Shown: positions 1 through 9,356 of the stretch, one piece after another | Position numbering within the stretch: position 1 is the stretch's first letter | How the letters are laid out: each line of letters opens with the position of its first letter | DNA from: Gammaproteobacteria bacterium | GTDB lineage: Bacteria > Pseudomonadota > Gammaproteobacteria > Enterobacterales > Alteromonadaceae | Assembly (NCBI GenBank): GCA_018222405.1 | Contig: JAAFAI010000003.1 | Location: 242,377 to 306,376 of the forward strand | Length of the DNA stretch: 64,000 bases | Direction of reading: 5' to 3' | Program-made: the position numbers and the translations under genes | The notes under the pieces: model-generated | The model's database searches: none | What the model saw: only the letters and a program-made list of their open reading frames with translations | What the model was told of the DNA's origin: nothing

Positions 1-615
1 TTGTACCGTTATTTGCAATTGCCAACCCGGTGCGAAGCCTTGTTGTTTACTGAAATTCAGCATCAGGATAATTTTGGCTCAAACGATGCCTATTCCATTA
101 TTACCCAGGCCCAGTGTGATGAAGTCAGCCAATGGCCTTTAGCAGGCTTTTATCAAACATTTTGTCAGTACCCGAAAATTAAAGTGGGGAAAATTCACTG
201 GCCACAGGCTGTTATAACGTTGGTGGATGAAAAATTTTTAAGCCGCCAGAATGGCTTGCTGTCGATGGATACTGACAGCGATGTATTGAACCTGATAGAA
301 CGGGTGCTGGAGCAAAAGTGGCAACGGTTTACCGTGTATGGTGCCGGGCTGTTTTTCGAAAAGCTACTGCCGCATATTCAAAAACATAACCTGCAAATAG
401 AACAAGTCATCGATCGCAAGGCCGAGATCTCCGGGCCTTATCAGGTTGCCGGTTTTGAAGTGCAGTCATTGCAGTCTGCACTGCAAAACGGCTGTGACAA
501 AATACTGATTTCCTCTTTTGCGTTTAAAGATGAAATTGCCCGCAATATCTATGAGCAATCACTACGTCAATCGCCAGGCCAACCCCAGGGTGCCATTGAC
601 ATACTGAGTTTGTAA
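1..615 (+). CDS. Partial protein with C-terminal Rossmann-like domain
   Basis: The reading frame is open from the first base and starts there with TTG only because the window is cut, so the N-terminus is probably missing. I do not recognise the first half. The last ~100 residues look like a small nucleotide-binding fold: a predicted strand ending in VYGAG, a helix, then an acidic residue after a second strand (QVIDRKAE). The same kind of module ends the next protein (IYIWGTG). The gene lies 35 bases before that methyltransferase gene, so it is probably part of the glycan cluster. The function is not known; a sugar-modifying or regulatory accessory protein is possible. Confidence 0.6.
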   Translation: MYRYLQLPTRCEALLFTEIQHQDNFGSNDAYSIITQAQCDEVSQWPLAGFYQTFCQYPKIKVGKIHWPQAVITLVDEKFLSRQNGLLSMDTDSDVLNLIERVLEQKWQRFTVYGAGLFFEKLLPHIQKHNLQIEQVIDRKAEISGPYQVAGFEVQSLQSALQNGCDKILISSFAFKDEIARNIYEQSLRQSPGQPQGAIDILSL

Positions 616-650
616 CGGGGCGCACAACGAATGTGGAGCGATACAACAAT

Positions 651-2891
651 ATGAACCTGACTACCCAAAGCGGCATTCCCGAGGCACCGTACACTGGCAA
701 GTTGCAGTTTATTGTATTAACGCCGCAGTCACTCACCCGACTGACAGGGACCTTACCGGCATCCATGTTAATGGTGGCTGATCCGGCGACAGTTTATGCC
801 GACGCATGTCATGTTATTTGTTTTGATGACGAGTTAGACGCCGCATTTCGCTTTATCAGCGAGAACACCGCCCGCGATCAGGCGTGCTATGTTACTGCGG
901 TGAAAACGGCGGCAGCTCAGCACAGCCAGCAACACATTGAAAACCGGTTTTATGACGCCGGGTTCCACCTCGATGCGCGCGAATGGTTAGTGCGCGAGTA
1001 TGCGCCGCTAACGGATAACCGTGCATTTGTGACCACCACGTTTCGCGGCATAAAACAAACCGGGCATCCGCTGTGTACACTCAATAATTTACTGGCTGAG
1101 CGCGATCTGCATATGGACATGTTACGCGAGTTCTCCAGCCGCTCCGATGCCCATGTGTTTCGCTATGCATTTGCCCAGCAGTTTATCCGTCCGGGCGATC
1201 GGTTACTCGACTGTGCCTGTGGCCTTGGCTATGGCAGTTATCTGATGTCGTTAAATGACCAGGTACAACAGGTGACTGCGGTCGATATTTGTGCAGAAAG
1301 CGTCAGCTACGCCAATCAGGTATATGGTCACGACAAACTGGGGTATCAGACCCTGGACATTGACCAATATGCCCAGACCAGTTTTGAACCCTTTGATTTG
1401 ATTACGTCATTTGAAACCATTGAACATGTGGTGGATTATCATTCCTTCTTTAAACTGTGCTTAAAGAGCTTAAAACCTGACGGCAGAGTGATTGCCAGCG
1501 TGCCGAACATGTGGGTGGATGAAACCGGCAAGGATCCCAACCCTTATCATTTTCATGAGTTTGACTGGCGTAAGTTTGCCGACTTATTTGCTCAATACGG
1601 ATTTATTTTAGAGGGGCGTTATCATCAGACGGCACCGGGCGGGTTTAAATTGCCGCAGTCTCCCCGCCGTTTTGAAAAAGCCTCACTGGATGCACCTGAA
1701 ACGGAAACCGAGTGGTTAGTTGTTGTCGCAACCCCGGATTTAACGCACCCGCTGTGGCAAACGCCGCAACAACAGCCTTATACCAATCCCCAGTATCCTG
1801 AGCAGCCACTGCCTGGGTATGTTGATTTTGCCGCAGGCTATCAAAACCCATGGCTGCACCGTCAGGTTGTACAGGTGGGGCAACGCATCGAGGATGCCGC
1901 TGTGAGGCGTCATTATGTGGAACGGCTGTTACAGCACAACAGTGTGGATACCATGATGCTGCTGACCTTACAGGGGTATGGTCTGCCTGATGAATTTAGT
2001 GCGTGGCAAACCTGGTTTAAGGCATCTGAGCAGGCGTTGTCGGCTCAAAGCCTACAGGCGTTGGCTCAGCCTTTCAGCTTGCGATGGTATGTGTCGCTGG
2101 CTTATCTGACGGCCGTTAAACAGCTGGAAGCCGGTAATCGCGATAAAGCAACGCAGTATTTTCAATTTGTGCTTGAGGCCGATTGCAACCTGTTTTGCCC
2201 GGTGTTGAACATTAAGGCCATTGAGGCAGAATACCAGCTTGCCAAACTTGCTCTGTGCAATGACAAGCGCGAGCACGCACTGACGCATCTGGCGGCAGGC
2301 AAGCAGCGTATTTTCGCGTCGACCAAGGTGTTTCAGGACTGTGTCGAAAACGGCGAGGATGAAATTGCGGAATTTTTATGGCATGAAATGGCTGAACTCT
2401 ACGATGCCGGCGCATTACTCAACAAACTTATGATTGCGCTTGGCAGTGATAAGCCAGCCAGTGACATCCTGCGCCAGTGCAGTAACTGGGAAAATAATAA
2501 ACGCTTTGGCCTGTTTAACCTGGTCGAGAAATACCGTAAATCCAGCGACCTGACATTCCAGGCTGATATGCAACTGATAGCCCGGTCATATATTAATAAG
2601 CTCGTCAGTAAACTCAGTCAGCTCGAAACACCGGGTAATATTTATATTTGGGGCACCGGGGTGGTGGCAACAGAGATGCTTAATGCACTGCAAAAAAAAT
2701 CTGTACAGGTGGCCGCATTTATCGATTCTCAGGCTCGCAGCGGCCAAACCCTTAACGATATACCGGTATATACCCTTGCGAATACGCCGGTTAAAGCTCT
2801 GGATACGGTGATTCTGACTTCCGTTGGCTCATCTGGTGTGCTGGCTAAGCCACTACAAGAGCAGGGCGTACAATGTGTATATCTGGCCTGA
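651..2891 (+). CDS. Class I SAM methyltransferase with C-terminal Rossmann-like domain
   Basis: A protein of about 746 residues. After an unrecognised N-terminal part of ~175 residues comes a class I SAM-dependent methyltransferase fold with motif I LDCACGLGYGS and the acidic strand end AVDIC, followed by ETIEHV, typical of small-molecule methyltransferases. A long helical middle has no recognised domain, and the end repeats the IYIWGTG nucleotide-binding pattern of the upstream protein. The substrate is unknown; its position among sugar epimerases suggests a sugar or glycan. ATG at 651 was chosen; GTG at 633 is in frame and equally possible, since GGAG at 635-638 lies rather far (12 bases) from 651. 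Confidence 0.8.
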   Translation: MNLTTQSGIPEAPYTGKLQFIVLTPQSLTRLTGTLPASMLMVADPATVYADACHVICFDDELDAAFRFISENTARDQACYVTAVKTAAAQHSQQHIENRFYDAGFHLDAREWLVREYAPLTDNRAFVTTTFRGIKQTGHPLCTLNNLLAERDLHMDMLREFSSRSDAHVFRYAFAQQFIRPGDRLLDCACGLGYGSYLMSLNDQVQQVTAVDICAESVSYANQVYGHDKLGYQTLDIDQYAQTSFEPFDLITSFETIEHVVDYHSFFKLCLKSLKPDGRVIASVPNMWVDETGKDPNPYHFHEFDWRKFADLFAQYGFILEGRYHQTAPGGFKLPQSPRRFEKASLDAPETETEWLVVVATPDLTHPLWQTPQQQPYTNPQYPEQPLPGYVDFAAGYQNPWLHRQVVQVGQRIEDAAVRRHYVERLLQHNSVDTMMLLTLQGYGLPDEFSAWQTWFKASEQALSAQSLQALAQPFSLRWYVSLAYLTAVKQLEAGNRDKATQYFQFVLEADCNLFCPVLNIKAIEAEYQLAKLALCNDKREHALTHLAAGKQRIFASTKVFQDCVENGEDEIAEFLWHEMAELYDAGALLNKLMIALGSDKPASDILRQCSNWENNKRFGLFNLVEKYRKSSDLTFQADMQLIARSYINKLVSKLSQLETPGNIYIWGTGVVATEMLNALQKKSVQVAAFIDSQARSGQTLNDIPVYTLANTPVKALDTVILTSVGSSGVLAKPLQEQGVQCVYLA

Positions 2892-2911
2892 ATACCTGAG
2901 AAGAGACCTGA

Positions 2912-4180
2912 ATGAAAATACATAAGGTGGCGGTGGTTGGCACGGGGAGCAGTGCACAGAAGTTTATAAGCACAGTAAGTTGTGAGTCTTGCTTTACGTT
3001 TTTTAATTCCACAGGAAGCGGAAAATTCCAGGGGCAGCCCATATCCGCTCTGAATCAGCTTGTTCATACTGAATTCGATAAAGTTGTGCTTGCTGTATAC
3101 GATTATGGCGAGTTGCTTCCATTGATCGAAAATTCGGATACAGCACCGCTTTATTGGTTTGACGCAAAAAACGGAGAGTTAGCTTATTTAACCGATCGGT
3201 ATTTTGACAACCCCCAGGCTTGTCGGCAGAAGAGTGAACTACTGACAGTAATTTATGACATGCGGATTGCGCCTCCAACCTATGATTTTGTAGTGTTTTT
3301 GAACAAAAGCCAGTTGGTTGCGCAAGAAAGAGGCCTGAATGGCCTACGCGTGATCATTGCGCCGGGAGACAAACAAGGTTTTCGTGAAAATATCGATTTT
3401 TTTTCCCAGGGGGAAATGGCATTCAGAGTTAGCCACCTGCTATTACCTTTGATAAAACTGGTTGACCCCGGCGCTGACATCTTCTTATGTTCAAATAGAG
3501 AGGATGCCCGTGATATCTATTTTTCCGCATCCCACCGCTTTCCTGATAACCATAATTTCGTTAAGCCAGTTGCCAATCATTTTTATTCGGAGTTTTTTGA
3601 ATATATCGACAGAGGCATAGAGCATCGTTTAATCAGGGCGTCAGAAACTTGTCGTGCTCGTATAAATGACTGGATGATTTACAGTGATATTTCACCGCAG
3701 CGCGCGATTACCCTGACACTCAGAGAATCAACAGCACACAATGACCGAAACAGCGAACTGGATATCTGGCACCAGGTGGCCACAGCGCTTACCCAGGCTG
3801 GTTATCGGGTAATTGTTGTACGTGACACAGCTAAAGCACTGTTTCCATTAAAGTGGCAGAACATTGATGAATTTCCCATAGCCGCTTTAGATGTTGAGAT
3901 GCGGACCGCGTTATATGAGCAGAGCTGGCTGAATCTGGGAGTGTGTAACGGCCCGGCGGTTCTCTGCTTTCTAATGGCGCAATGTCGCTATCTATTCTTT
4001 GGCATGTATAATGCTTCTTGTACCTCAAACACTTACGAACATCTTGAAAAAGTCGGGATTAGAAGAGACCAGGATCAGATTGCTGGTGGTGGAGATGGTC
4101 AGTATATCTGCTGGGACGATATCACGGCAGAAAACGTACTTTTTGCAATACAACAAAAATTTGGAGTAACCATCCAATGA
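2912..4180 (+). CDS. Putative glycosyltransferase-like protein
   Basis: A 422-residue protein. It begins with a strand-loop VAVVGTGSSAQ resembling a dinucleotide-binding turn. The C-terminal half has AITLTLRES, then ALTQAGYRVIVVRDT, then a late LGVCNGPAVLCFLMAQ segment. That layout resembles GT-B type enzymes related to heptosyltransferases and the TIGR04372 group, but no family motif is clear enough for a firm call. Its stop overlaps the next start by four bases (ATGA), so it is translationally coupled to the epimerase gene. Transfer of a sugar or phospho-sugar is inferred from fold and context only. Confidence 0.55.
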   Translation: MKIHKVAVVGTGSSAQKFISTVSCESCFTFFNSTGSGKFQGQPISALNQLVHTEFDKVVLAVYDYGELLPLIENSDTAPLYWFDAKNGELAYLTDRYFDNPQACRQKSELLTVIYDMRIAPPTYDFVVFLNKSQLVAQERGLNGLRVIIAPGDKQGFRENIDFFSQGEMAFRVSHLLLPLIKLVDPGADIFLCSNREDARDIYFSASHRFPDNHNFVKPVANHFYSEFFEYIDRGIEHRLIRASETCRARINDWMIYSDISPQRAITLTLRESTAHNDRNSELDIWHQVATALTQAGYRVIVVRDTAKALFPLKWQNIDEFPIAALDVEMRTALYEQSWLNLGVCNGPAVLCFLMAQCRYLFFGMYNASCTSNTYEHLEKVGIRRDQDQIAGGGDGQYICWDDITAENVLFAIQQKFGVTIQ

Positions 4181-5115
4181 AAATTCTAGTGACCGGCGCA
4201 TGCGGTTATAAAGGCTCGGTGTTAATCCCGAAGCTTTTACGGGAAGGATATTCAGTTGATGCGCTGGACATTCAGTGGTTTGGTAATTTTTTACCCGAAC
4301 ACGACAGCTTAAATGTCATTCATCATGACGTGCGCGACACGGCAGCTATTAACTTATCCGGCGTTGACGCCATTATACATCTGGCCTCTGTGGCGAATGA
4401 CCCGTGTGGTGACCTCGACCCTAAGCTCACCTGGGAAGTCAGCGCGCTGGCCACAATGCAACTGGCCGACCGCGCTGCCAGAGAGGGAATTAAGCACTTT
4501 ATTTACGCCTCTTCGGGCAGTGTTTATGGCGTGAAAGACGAAGATCAGGTGACCGAAGATCTGACCCTCGACCCCATTTCTGAATACAACAAAACCAAGA
4601 TGGTGTCAGAGCGAGTATTGCTAAGCTACGCTGAGCAAATGACCGTACAGATTGTGCGCCCGGCGACGGTATGCGGATTATCACCGCGAATGCGCCTTGA
4701 TGTGGCTGTCAATATGTTGACCATGCAAGCGCTGCTCAATGGCAAAATTACGGTGTTTGGTGGTAAACAGGCGCGGCCTAATATCCACATTGACGATATT
4801 ACCGACCTGTATCTGTTTTTATTAGCCAACCCTCAGCATACCGGGGTGTTTAATGCCGGTTTTGAAAATATCACCATTCTTGATATTGCTGAGCAGATCA
4901 AAAACAGCATCAATACCGATATTGTGGTGACGCCATCAAATGACCCGCGATCGTACCGGATTAATTCTGACCGCTTACTGGCAACCGGGTTTAAACCGCA
5001 AAAGACCGTACAGAACGCGATTGATGAAATTACCGAGGCTTTCCATAGTGGCAAGCTAACCAATGAGGACCGTTGGTATAACCTTAAGTGGATGCAGCAG
5101 GAAGTCTTAAAATGA
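4177..5115 (+). CDS. NAD-dependent epimerase/dehydratase (extended SDR)
   Basis: A 312-residue extended short-chain dehydrogenase of the nucleotide-sugar epimerase/dehydratase type. The NAD(P)-binding glycine motif GACGYKG is at residues 7-13 and the catalytic YNKTK (Tyr137, Lys141) follows a serine-rich ASSGSVYG strand. Members act on nucleoside-diphosphate sugars, catalysing epimerisation, dehydration or reduction in the cytoplasm. Both ends overlap the neighbours by four bases, so it belongs to a tightly coupled operon and acts beside the phosphoheptose isomerase. The exact sugar cannot be read from the sequence. Confidence 0.88.
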   Translation: MKILVTGACGYKGSVLIPKLLREGYSVDALDIQWFGNFLPEHDSLNVIHHDVRDTAAINLSGVDAIIHLASVANDPCGDLDPKLTWEVSALATMQLADRAAREGIKHFIYASSGSVYGVKDEDQVTEDLTLDPISEYNKTKMVSERVLLSYAEQMTVQIVRPATVCGLSPRMRLDVAVNMLTMQALLNGKITVFGGKQARPNIHIDDITDLYLFLLANPQHTGVFNAGFENITILDIAEQIKNSINTDIVVTPSNDPRSYRINSDRLLATGFKPQKTVQNAIDEITEAFHSGKLTNEDRWYNLKWMQQEVLK

Positions 5116-5675
5116 AAGCCTTCATCGAGCAATATCAATCCCGCTTAGCACAGCAGATTGCCGCGTTAGACAGTGATGCGATTGAGCAACTAGCTGTCAC
5201 CCTGATTGATTGTGCTAAGCACCGGCGTCAGGTATTTATTTGTGGCAATGGTGGTAGTGCCGGGAATGCGATGCATCTGGCCAATGATTTTTTATATGGT
5301 ATCAGCCCGGATGGTTCAAAAGCGCTAAATGTCGAAGCGTTGCCGGCTAATTCGGCAGTGATTACCTGTTTGGGTAATGATATTGGCTATGCCAATATTT
5401 TTGCACATCAATTAAAGGTTAAAGCGAAAGCCGATGATGTCCTGATTGTACTGTCGGGCAGTGGTAATTCAGAAAATATTGTTGCTGCCCTGAATGTGGC
5501 AAAAGAAATGGGTATGAAAAGCTTTGCGGTGCTTGGCTTTACTGGCGGTAAAGCGCTCCGGCTCGCTGACTGCGCCATTTATAATGAAATTCATGACATG
5601 CAGGTGGCCGAAGACTTACAGCTGATAGTGGGGCACATGTTGATGCAGTATCTGTGTGAGGCGCTGGCACAATGA
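5112..5675 (+). CDS. gmhA: Phosphoheptose isomerase-like SIS protein
   Basis: A 187-residue sugar-isomerase (SIS) domain protein, close to the usual GmhA length. Visible signatures are CGNGGSAGNA near the N-terminus, the LSGSGNS phosphate loop and the C-terminal EDLQLIVGHML helix, all typical of sedoheptulose-7-phosphate isomerases that make D-glycero-D-manno-heptose 7-phosphate. ATG at 5112 was chosen because it overlaps the preceding stop (ATGA); an upstream GTG at 5088 is in frame but lies inside that gene. With the kinase/nucleotidyltransferase genes at 16322-18519 it suggests an activated heptose is made here. It could also serve LPS core heptose. Confidence 0.85.
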   Translation: MKAFIEQYQSRLAQQIAALDSDAIEQLAVTLIDCAKHRRQVFICGNGGSAGNAMHLANDFLYGISPDGSKALNVEALPANSAVITCLGNDIGYANIFAHQLKVKAKADDVLIVLSGSGNSENIVAALNVAKEMGMKSFAVLGFTGGKALRLADCAIYNEIHDMQVAEDLQLIVGHMLMQYLCEALAQ

Positions 5676-6661
5676 GTGATACCGTTGCAATCTTAGGCAG
5701 TAATTCATTTTCCGGGGCGAGCTACGCTAAATACCTATTGGCCAATGGCAAGCGTGTTATTGCTATTAGCCGTTCGCCAGAGCCGATTGACGCATTGTTA
5801 CCCTACAAATGGGGGGATCACCACAAGCTCAGTTTTCATCAGCTCGATCTGAACAACGATCTTGATGCCATTGATGCCTTACTCGATAAATACAAGGTAC
5901 CGGTGGTGGTGAATTTTGCCGCGCAAAGTATGGTCGGGCAATCCTGGGAGTGGCCGGAACACTGGTTCATGACTAACGCGGTGTCGACCATTAAACTACA
6001 TAACCGCTTACGCCATAAAGATTACCTTGACCGCTATGTGCATATTTCGACACCTGAAGTGTATGGCTCTATGTCAGGATTTGTGGCAGAACACGACCAT
6101 TACCGTCCCAGTACGCCCTATGCGGTGTCGCGTGCCGCGGCCGATTTAAGCTTACAAACCTTTTTCGATGTTCATCAGTTCCCTGTAGTGTCGACCCGGG
6201 CCGCTAATGTGTATGGCCCTGGCCAGCAGCTTTACCGGATTATTCCAAAAACGATGATGAGTATTCTGCTTGGTCAAAAACTACCCTTACACGGTGGCGG
6301 GCATTCGGAGCGTTCGTTTATTCATATTGACGATGTATCTGCTGCCACCCAGCTTATTGCTGAACAGGGCACACTGGGACAAAGCTACCATATCTCCACC
6401 GAACGCACCGTGACGATTCGGGCGCTGGTAGAGATGATTTGTGAACTAATGAATGTGAATGTGCATGATGTTTGCGAAATTACGGAAGACCGCCCGGGTA
6501 AGGATTCAGCCTATTTGCTGGATGCCACCAAGCTGCGCAACCAGTTAGGCTGGCAGGATCAAATCAGCCTGGAAAGCGGTATCGAACAAACTTTTCAATG
6601 GGTGCAGCGCTATTTGGATGTGCTTAAACATCAACCGCTGACCTACGAACATAAAGAATAG
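5672..6661 (+). CDS. NAD-dependent epimerase/dehydratase with YxxxR active site
   Basis: A 329-residue extended SDR resembling dTDP-glucose/GDP-mannose 4,6-dehydratases: STPEVYG strand, AANVYGPGQ, and the RSFIHIDDV motif that usually contacts the nucleotide sugar. Two departures are visible. The coenzyme loop reads GSNSFSG instead of GxxGxxG, and the catalytic YxxxK is Y150-A-V-S-R154, so lysine is replaced by arginine. Activity may be altered, or arginine may substitute. It overlaps the isomerase gene by four bases. NDP-sugar dehydratase or epimerase is the best general call. Confidence 0.85.
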   Translation: MSDTVAILGSNSFSGASYAKYLLANGKRVIAISRSPEPIDALLPYKWGDHHKLSFHQLDLNNDLDAIDALLDKYKVPVVVNFAAQSMVGQSWEWPEHWFMTNAVSTIKLHNRLRHKDYLDRYVHISTPEVYGSMSGFVAEHDHYRPSTPYAVSRAAADLSLQTFFDVHQFPVVSTRAANVYGPGQQLYRIIPKTMMSILLGQKLPLHGGGHSERSFIHIDDVSAATQLIAEQGTLGQSYHISTERTVTIRALVEMICELMNVNVHDVCEITEDRPGKDSAYLLDATKLRNQLGWQDQISLESGIEQTFQWVQRYLDVLKHQPLTYEHKE

Positions 6662-6675
6662 GACGTTGTTTCATT

Positions 6676-7329
6676 ATGGAAATCGACCTGCTACGAAATT
6701 ACCCTAAAACCAAACGTAATACACAGGCTCGCAGTGAAGAAAAAACACCTGAAGTGCGAGCCATCGCCCGCCAGTTCGGTGCTGAATTTTTTGATGGTGA
6801 TCGCCAGTATGGTTACGGTGGTTTTAGCTATAACCCGCGCTTCTGGCAGCCGGTCATCCCTGATATTAAGGCTCAATACGGGTTAAGTTCAGACAGTAAA
6901 GTACTGGATGTTGGGTGCGCAAAAGGCTTCTTCCTGTACGATCTGGCGCAAATTATTCCTGGGGTTACGGCCAAAGGCGTTGATATCTCAGAGTATGCCA
7001 TTGCCAATGCCAAGCCTGAGGTGGCTGCTGATATGCAGGTTGCCTGTGCCACTGAACTGCCTTTTGAAGACAATAGTTTCGATTTGGTAATGAGCGTTAA
7101 CACCGTACATAACCTTGAAAAAGACGCCTGTGGTAAGGCGCTACAGGAAATTATGCGGGTCAGCCGAGGCAATGCATTTATCACCGTCGATGCGTATCGC
7201 GACGACGAAGAAAAAGCGCGTATGTATGAATGGAATCTGACGGCGAAAACTATTATGCATGTTGATGAATGGCAGGCGTTTTTCAAAGACGTCGGTTACA
7301 CTGGCGATTATTACTGGTTTATTCCATGA
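6676..7329 (+). CDS. Class I SAM-dependent methyltransferase
   Basis: A 217-residue class I methyltransferase. Motif I is VLDVGCAKGFF, the acidic end of strand 2 is KGVDIS, and the later LPFEDNSFDLVMS matches the Methyltransf_11/25 group. The N-terminal ~70 residues (with YGYGGFSYNPRFW) form a lid-like extension. The substrate is unknown but probably a sugar intermediate, because the gene lies between an NDP-sugar dehydratase-like gene and ThDP-enzyme genes. Its stop overlaps the next start (ATGA at 7326-7329). Confidence 0.85.
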   Translation: MEIDLLRNYPKTKRNTQARSEEKTPEVRAIARQFGAEFFDGDRQYGYGGFSYNPRFWQPVIPDIKAQYGLSSDSKVLDVGCAKGFFLYDLAQIIPGVTAKGVDISEYAIANAKPEVAADMQVACATELPFEDNSFDLVMSVNTVHNLEKDACGKALQEIMRVSRGNAFITVDAYRDDEEKARMYEWNLTAKTIMHVDEWQAFFKDVGYTGDYYWFIP

Positions 7330-8285
7330 ATGCCTTGCTTGAGCACTACCGCAATACCCTGCGTATCCGCCGTGTTGAAGAGGCCATCGCAGCACGGTAC
7401 AGCGAACAGCAGATGCGCTGCCCCACCCATTTATCTATTGGTCAGGAAGCAGCTGCTGTTGGTGTGTCAGCATGCCTGACGGTGAGTGACAAAGCCTACA
7501 GTTCCCATCGGGCTCATGCCCATTACCTGGCTAAAGGCGGTTCACTTAATGCGCTGATCGCAGAACTGTATGGCAAGCAAACCGGTTGCACGGGAGGGCG
7601 TGGCGGCTCTATGCACCTGACCGACTTAAGCGCAGGCTTTGTCGCCAGCACGGCGATTGTCGGCAACAGTATTCCACTGGCTGTGGGTAACGCGTTGCAT
7701 CAACAGGTACAAAAACTCGATGAAATATCCGTTTCGTATTTTGGCGATGGTGCAACCGAAGAAGGCGCTTTTTACGAATCAGCCAATTTTGCCGCAGTTC
7801 GCAAGCTGCCGGTATTATTTGTGTGCGAAAATAACCGTTATTCGGTGTACAGTCCGTTATCGGTGCGTCAACCTCAATCCCGCTCGATTGTTACGCTTGC
7901 CAAAGCCATAGGTCTTAACACCGCTGAAGTCGATGGCAATGATGTTGAGCAGGTGGCTGCGGCAACCGCTGAACTGGTTAACGGTATTCGAAATGGCCGT
8001 GGGCCGGCACTGATTGAATGCCATACTTACCGGCACCGCGAACATTGCGGCCCCAACTTTGATGATGATTTAGGCTACCGGCCAGAAGATGATGTGGTGC
8101 ATTGGTTAGCCAGGGATCCGGTAACCTTGTTGCAGCAAAAACTGCTGGACCTGGGCGTATCTGCGCAACAGCTGGAAACGCTGGACGAGACAATCCGCAG
8201 TGAAATAGCCAGCGCATTTGAGTTTGCTCAGGCAGCTGATTTTCCCAATCCAGACGATAATGAGCGTTTTGTCTATGCAGAGTAA
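7326..8285 (+). CDS. ThDP-dependent E1 component, alpha-like subunit
   Basis: A 319-residue homologue of the alpha subunit of pyruvate/acetoin dehydrogenase E1. The ThDP/Mg motif runs from GDGATEEG to CENN (about 30 residues, the family's usual spacing), and GRGGSMH and the HxHR-like CHTYRHREH region are present. In a normal 2-oxoacid dehydrogenase, E1 hands an acyl group to lipoyl-E2, but no E2 or E3 gene is nearby. In sugar clusters such E1 pairs can instead transfer a two-carbon unit (AviB1/AviB2 in avilamycin). ATG at 7326 was chosen because it forms an ATGA overlap; longer in-frame starts sit inside the upstream gene. Confidence 0.88.
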   Translation: MNALLEHYRNTLRIRRVEEAIAARYSEQQMRCPTHLSIGQEAAAVGVSACLTVSDKAYSSHRAHAHYLAKGGSLNALIAELYGKQTGCTGGRGGSMHLTDLSAGFVASTAIVGNSIPLAVGNALHQQVQKLDEISVSYFGDGATEEGAFYESANFAAVRKLPVLFVCENNRYSVYSPLSVRQPQSRSIVTLAKAIGLNTAEVDGNDVEQVAAATAELVNGIRNGRGPALIECHTYRHREHCGPNFDDDLGYRPEDDVVHWLARDPVTLLQQKLLDLGVSAQQLETLDETIRSEIASAFEFAQAADFPNPDDNERFVYAE

Positions 8286-9351
8286 CCTAACGACCACTTT
8301 CGCCGAGCAAATCAATCAGGCTCAGCATCAGGCGCTGCGGGATGATCCTGCAATGTTAGCTTTTGGTCTGGGCATTTCTGATCCGAAAGGAATTTTTGGT
8401 ACTACCACCGGACTGGCTGAAACGTTTGGCTATGAGCGCGTGTTTGATATGCCCACAGCAGAAAATGGCATGACCGGGGTCGGGATTGGGGCAGCCCTGG
8501 CGGGTAGCCGGGTACTGATGACGCATCAGCGGCTCGATTTTTTCCTACTGGCGATGGATCAATTGGTCAATAACGCTGCCAAGTGGCATTACATGTTTAA
8601 TGGGCAGATGAAAGTACCGTTAACCATACGTCTCATTATTGGCCGCGGTTGGGGACAAGGTCCTACCCATGCACAAAACCTGCAATCCTGGTTTGCGCAT
8701 ATTCCCGGGCTTAAAGTGATAACGCCGAGCAAAACAGATGCCGTTGCTGCCCAGCTTTACAGTTCCATCATGGATGACAGTCCGGTGATATTCATCGAGC
8801 ACCGCTGGCTTCATCAGCAACAATGTGAAACCAGCCAGATTAAACCGCTCACTATAAGCCCGGAGCCGGTCAGAGTGCATAAGACAGGTGCTGATTACAC
8901 TATTGTTGCCAATAGTTACATGGTGCTCGAATCACTTATCGCAGCCCGTAAACTGGCTGAATTAGGCATTGATGCCGAGGTATTAGAAACCGCTGAGCTT
9001 GAGCCTACCTATTGGCAACCGGTTTATCAGTCGGTATCAAAAACAGGTAGGTTGCTTGTTTGTGATAGCGCTCATACTTCTTTTTCGGTTGCGGCCGAAA
9101 TCATCAGTAGCGTAATCGAACGTTGTTTCGGGCAGCTAAAACAGGCCCCTTTGCGGTTAGGCTTGCCGGATTATCCGGAGCCAACCAGTATCGCCCTGAC
9201 TAAACATTTTTATCCATCCGCCGATAGCATTACAAAGAAGGTAATGACGTCGTTACAGCGAGGATTACCAGCAAGCATGCAAGATGCTGACGAACGTCAT
9301 TCAACACGACCTCATGATGTCCCTGGGGAATGGTTCAAAGGACCTTTTTAA
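8275..9351 (+). CDS. ThDP-dependent E1 component, beta-like subunit
   Basis: A 358-residue partner of the preceding E1 alpha-like protein: transketolase pyrimidine-binding domain (TAENGMTG carries the glutamate that activates ThDP; GRGWGQGPTHAQ follows) and a C-terminal transketolase-C domain. It overlaps the alpha gene by 11 bases, as expected for subunits of one complex. ATG at 8275 was chosen; ATG at 8260 is in frame. The C-terminal ~35 residues are polar and poorly conserved in appearance. The acceptor is probably a keto-sugar or aldehyde rather than lipoamide, by context. Confidence 0.87.
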   Translation: MQSNLTTTFAEQINQAQHQALRDDPAMLAFGLGISDPKGIFGTTTGLAETFGYERVFDMPTAENGMTGVGIGAALAGSRVLMTHQRLDFFLLAMDQLVNNAAKWHYMFNGQMKVPLTIRLIIGRGWGQGPTHAQNLQSWFAHIPGLKVITPSKTDAVAAQLYSSIMDDSPVIFIEHRWLHQQQCETSQIKPLTISPEPVRVHKTGADYTIVANSYMVLESLIAARKLAELGIDAEVLETAELEPTYWQPVYQSVSKTGRLLVCDSAHTSFSVAAEIISSVIERCFGQLKQAPLRLGLPDYPEPTSIALTKHFYPSADSITKKVMTSLQRGLPASMQDADERHSTRPHDVPGEWFKGPF

Positions 9352-9356
9352 TCAGA

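Noticed and set aside
7326..9351. Pyruvate dehydrogenase complex genes
   Set aside because: No lipoyl acyltransferase or dihydrolipoyl dehydrogenase gene accompanies them, and the neighbours are sugar enzymes.
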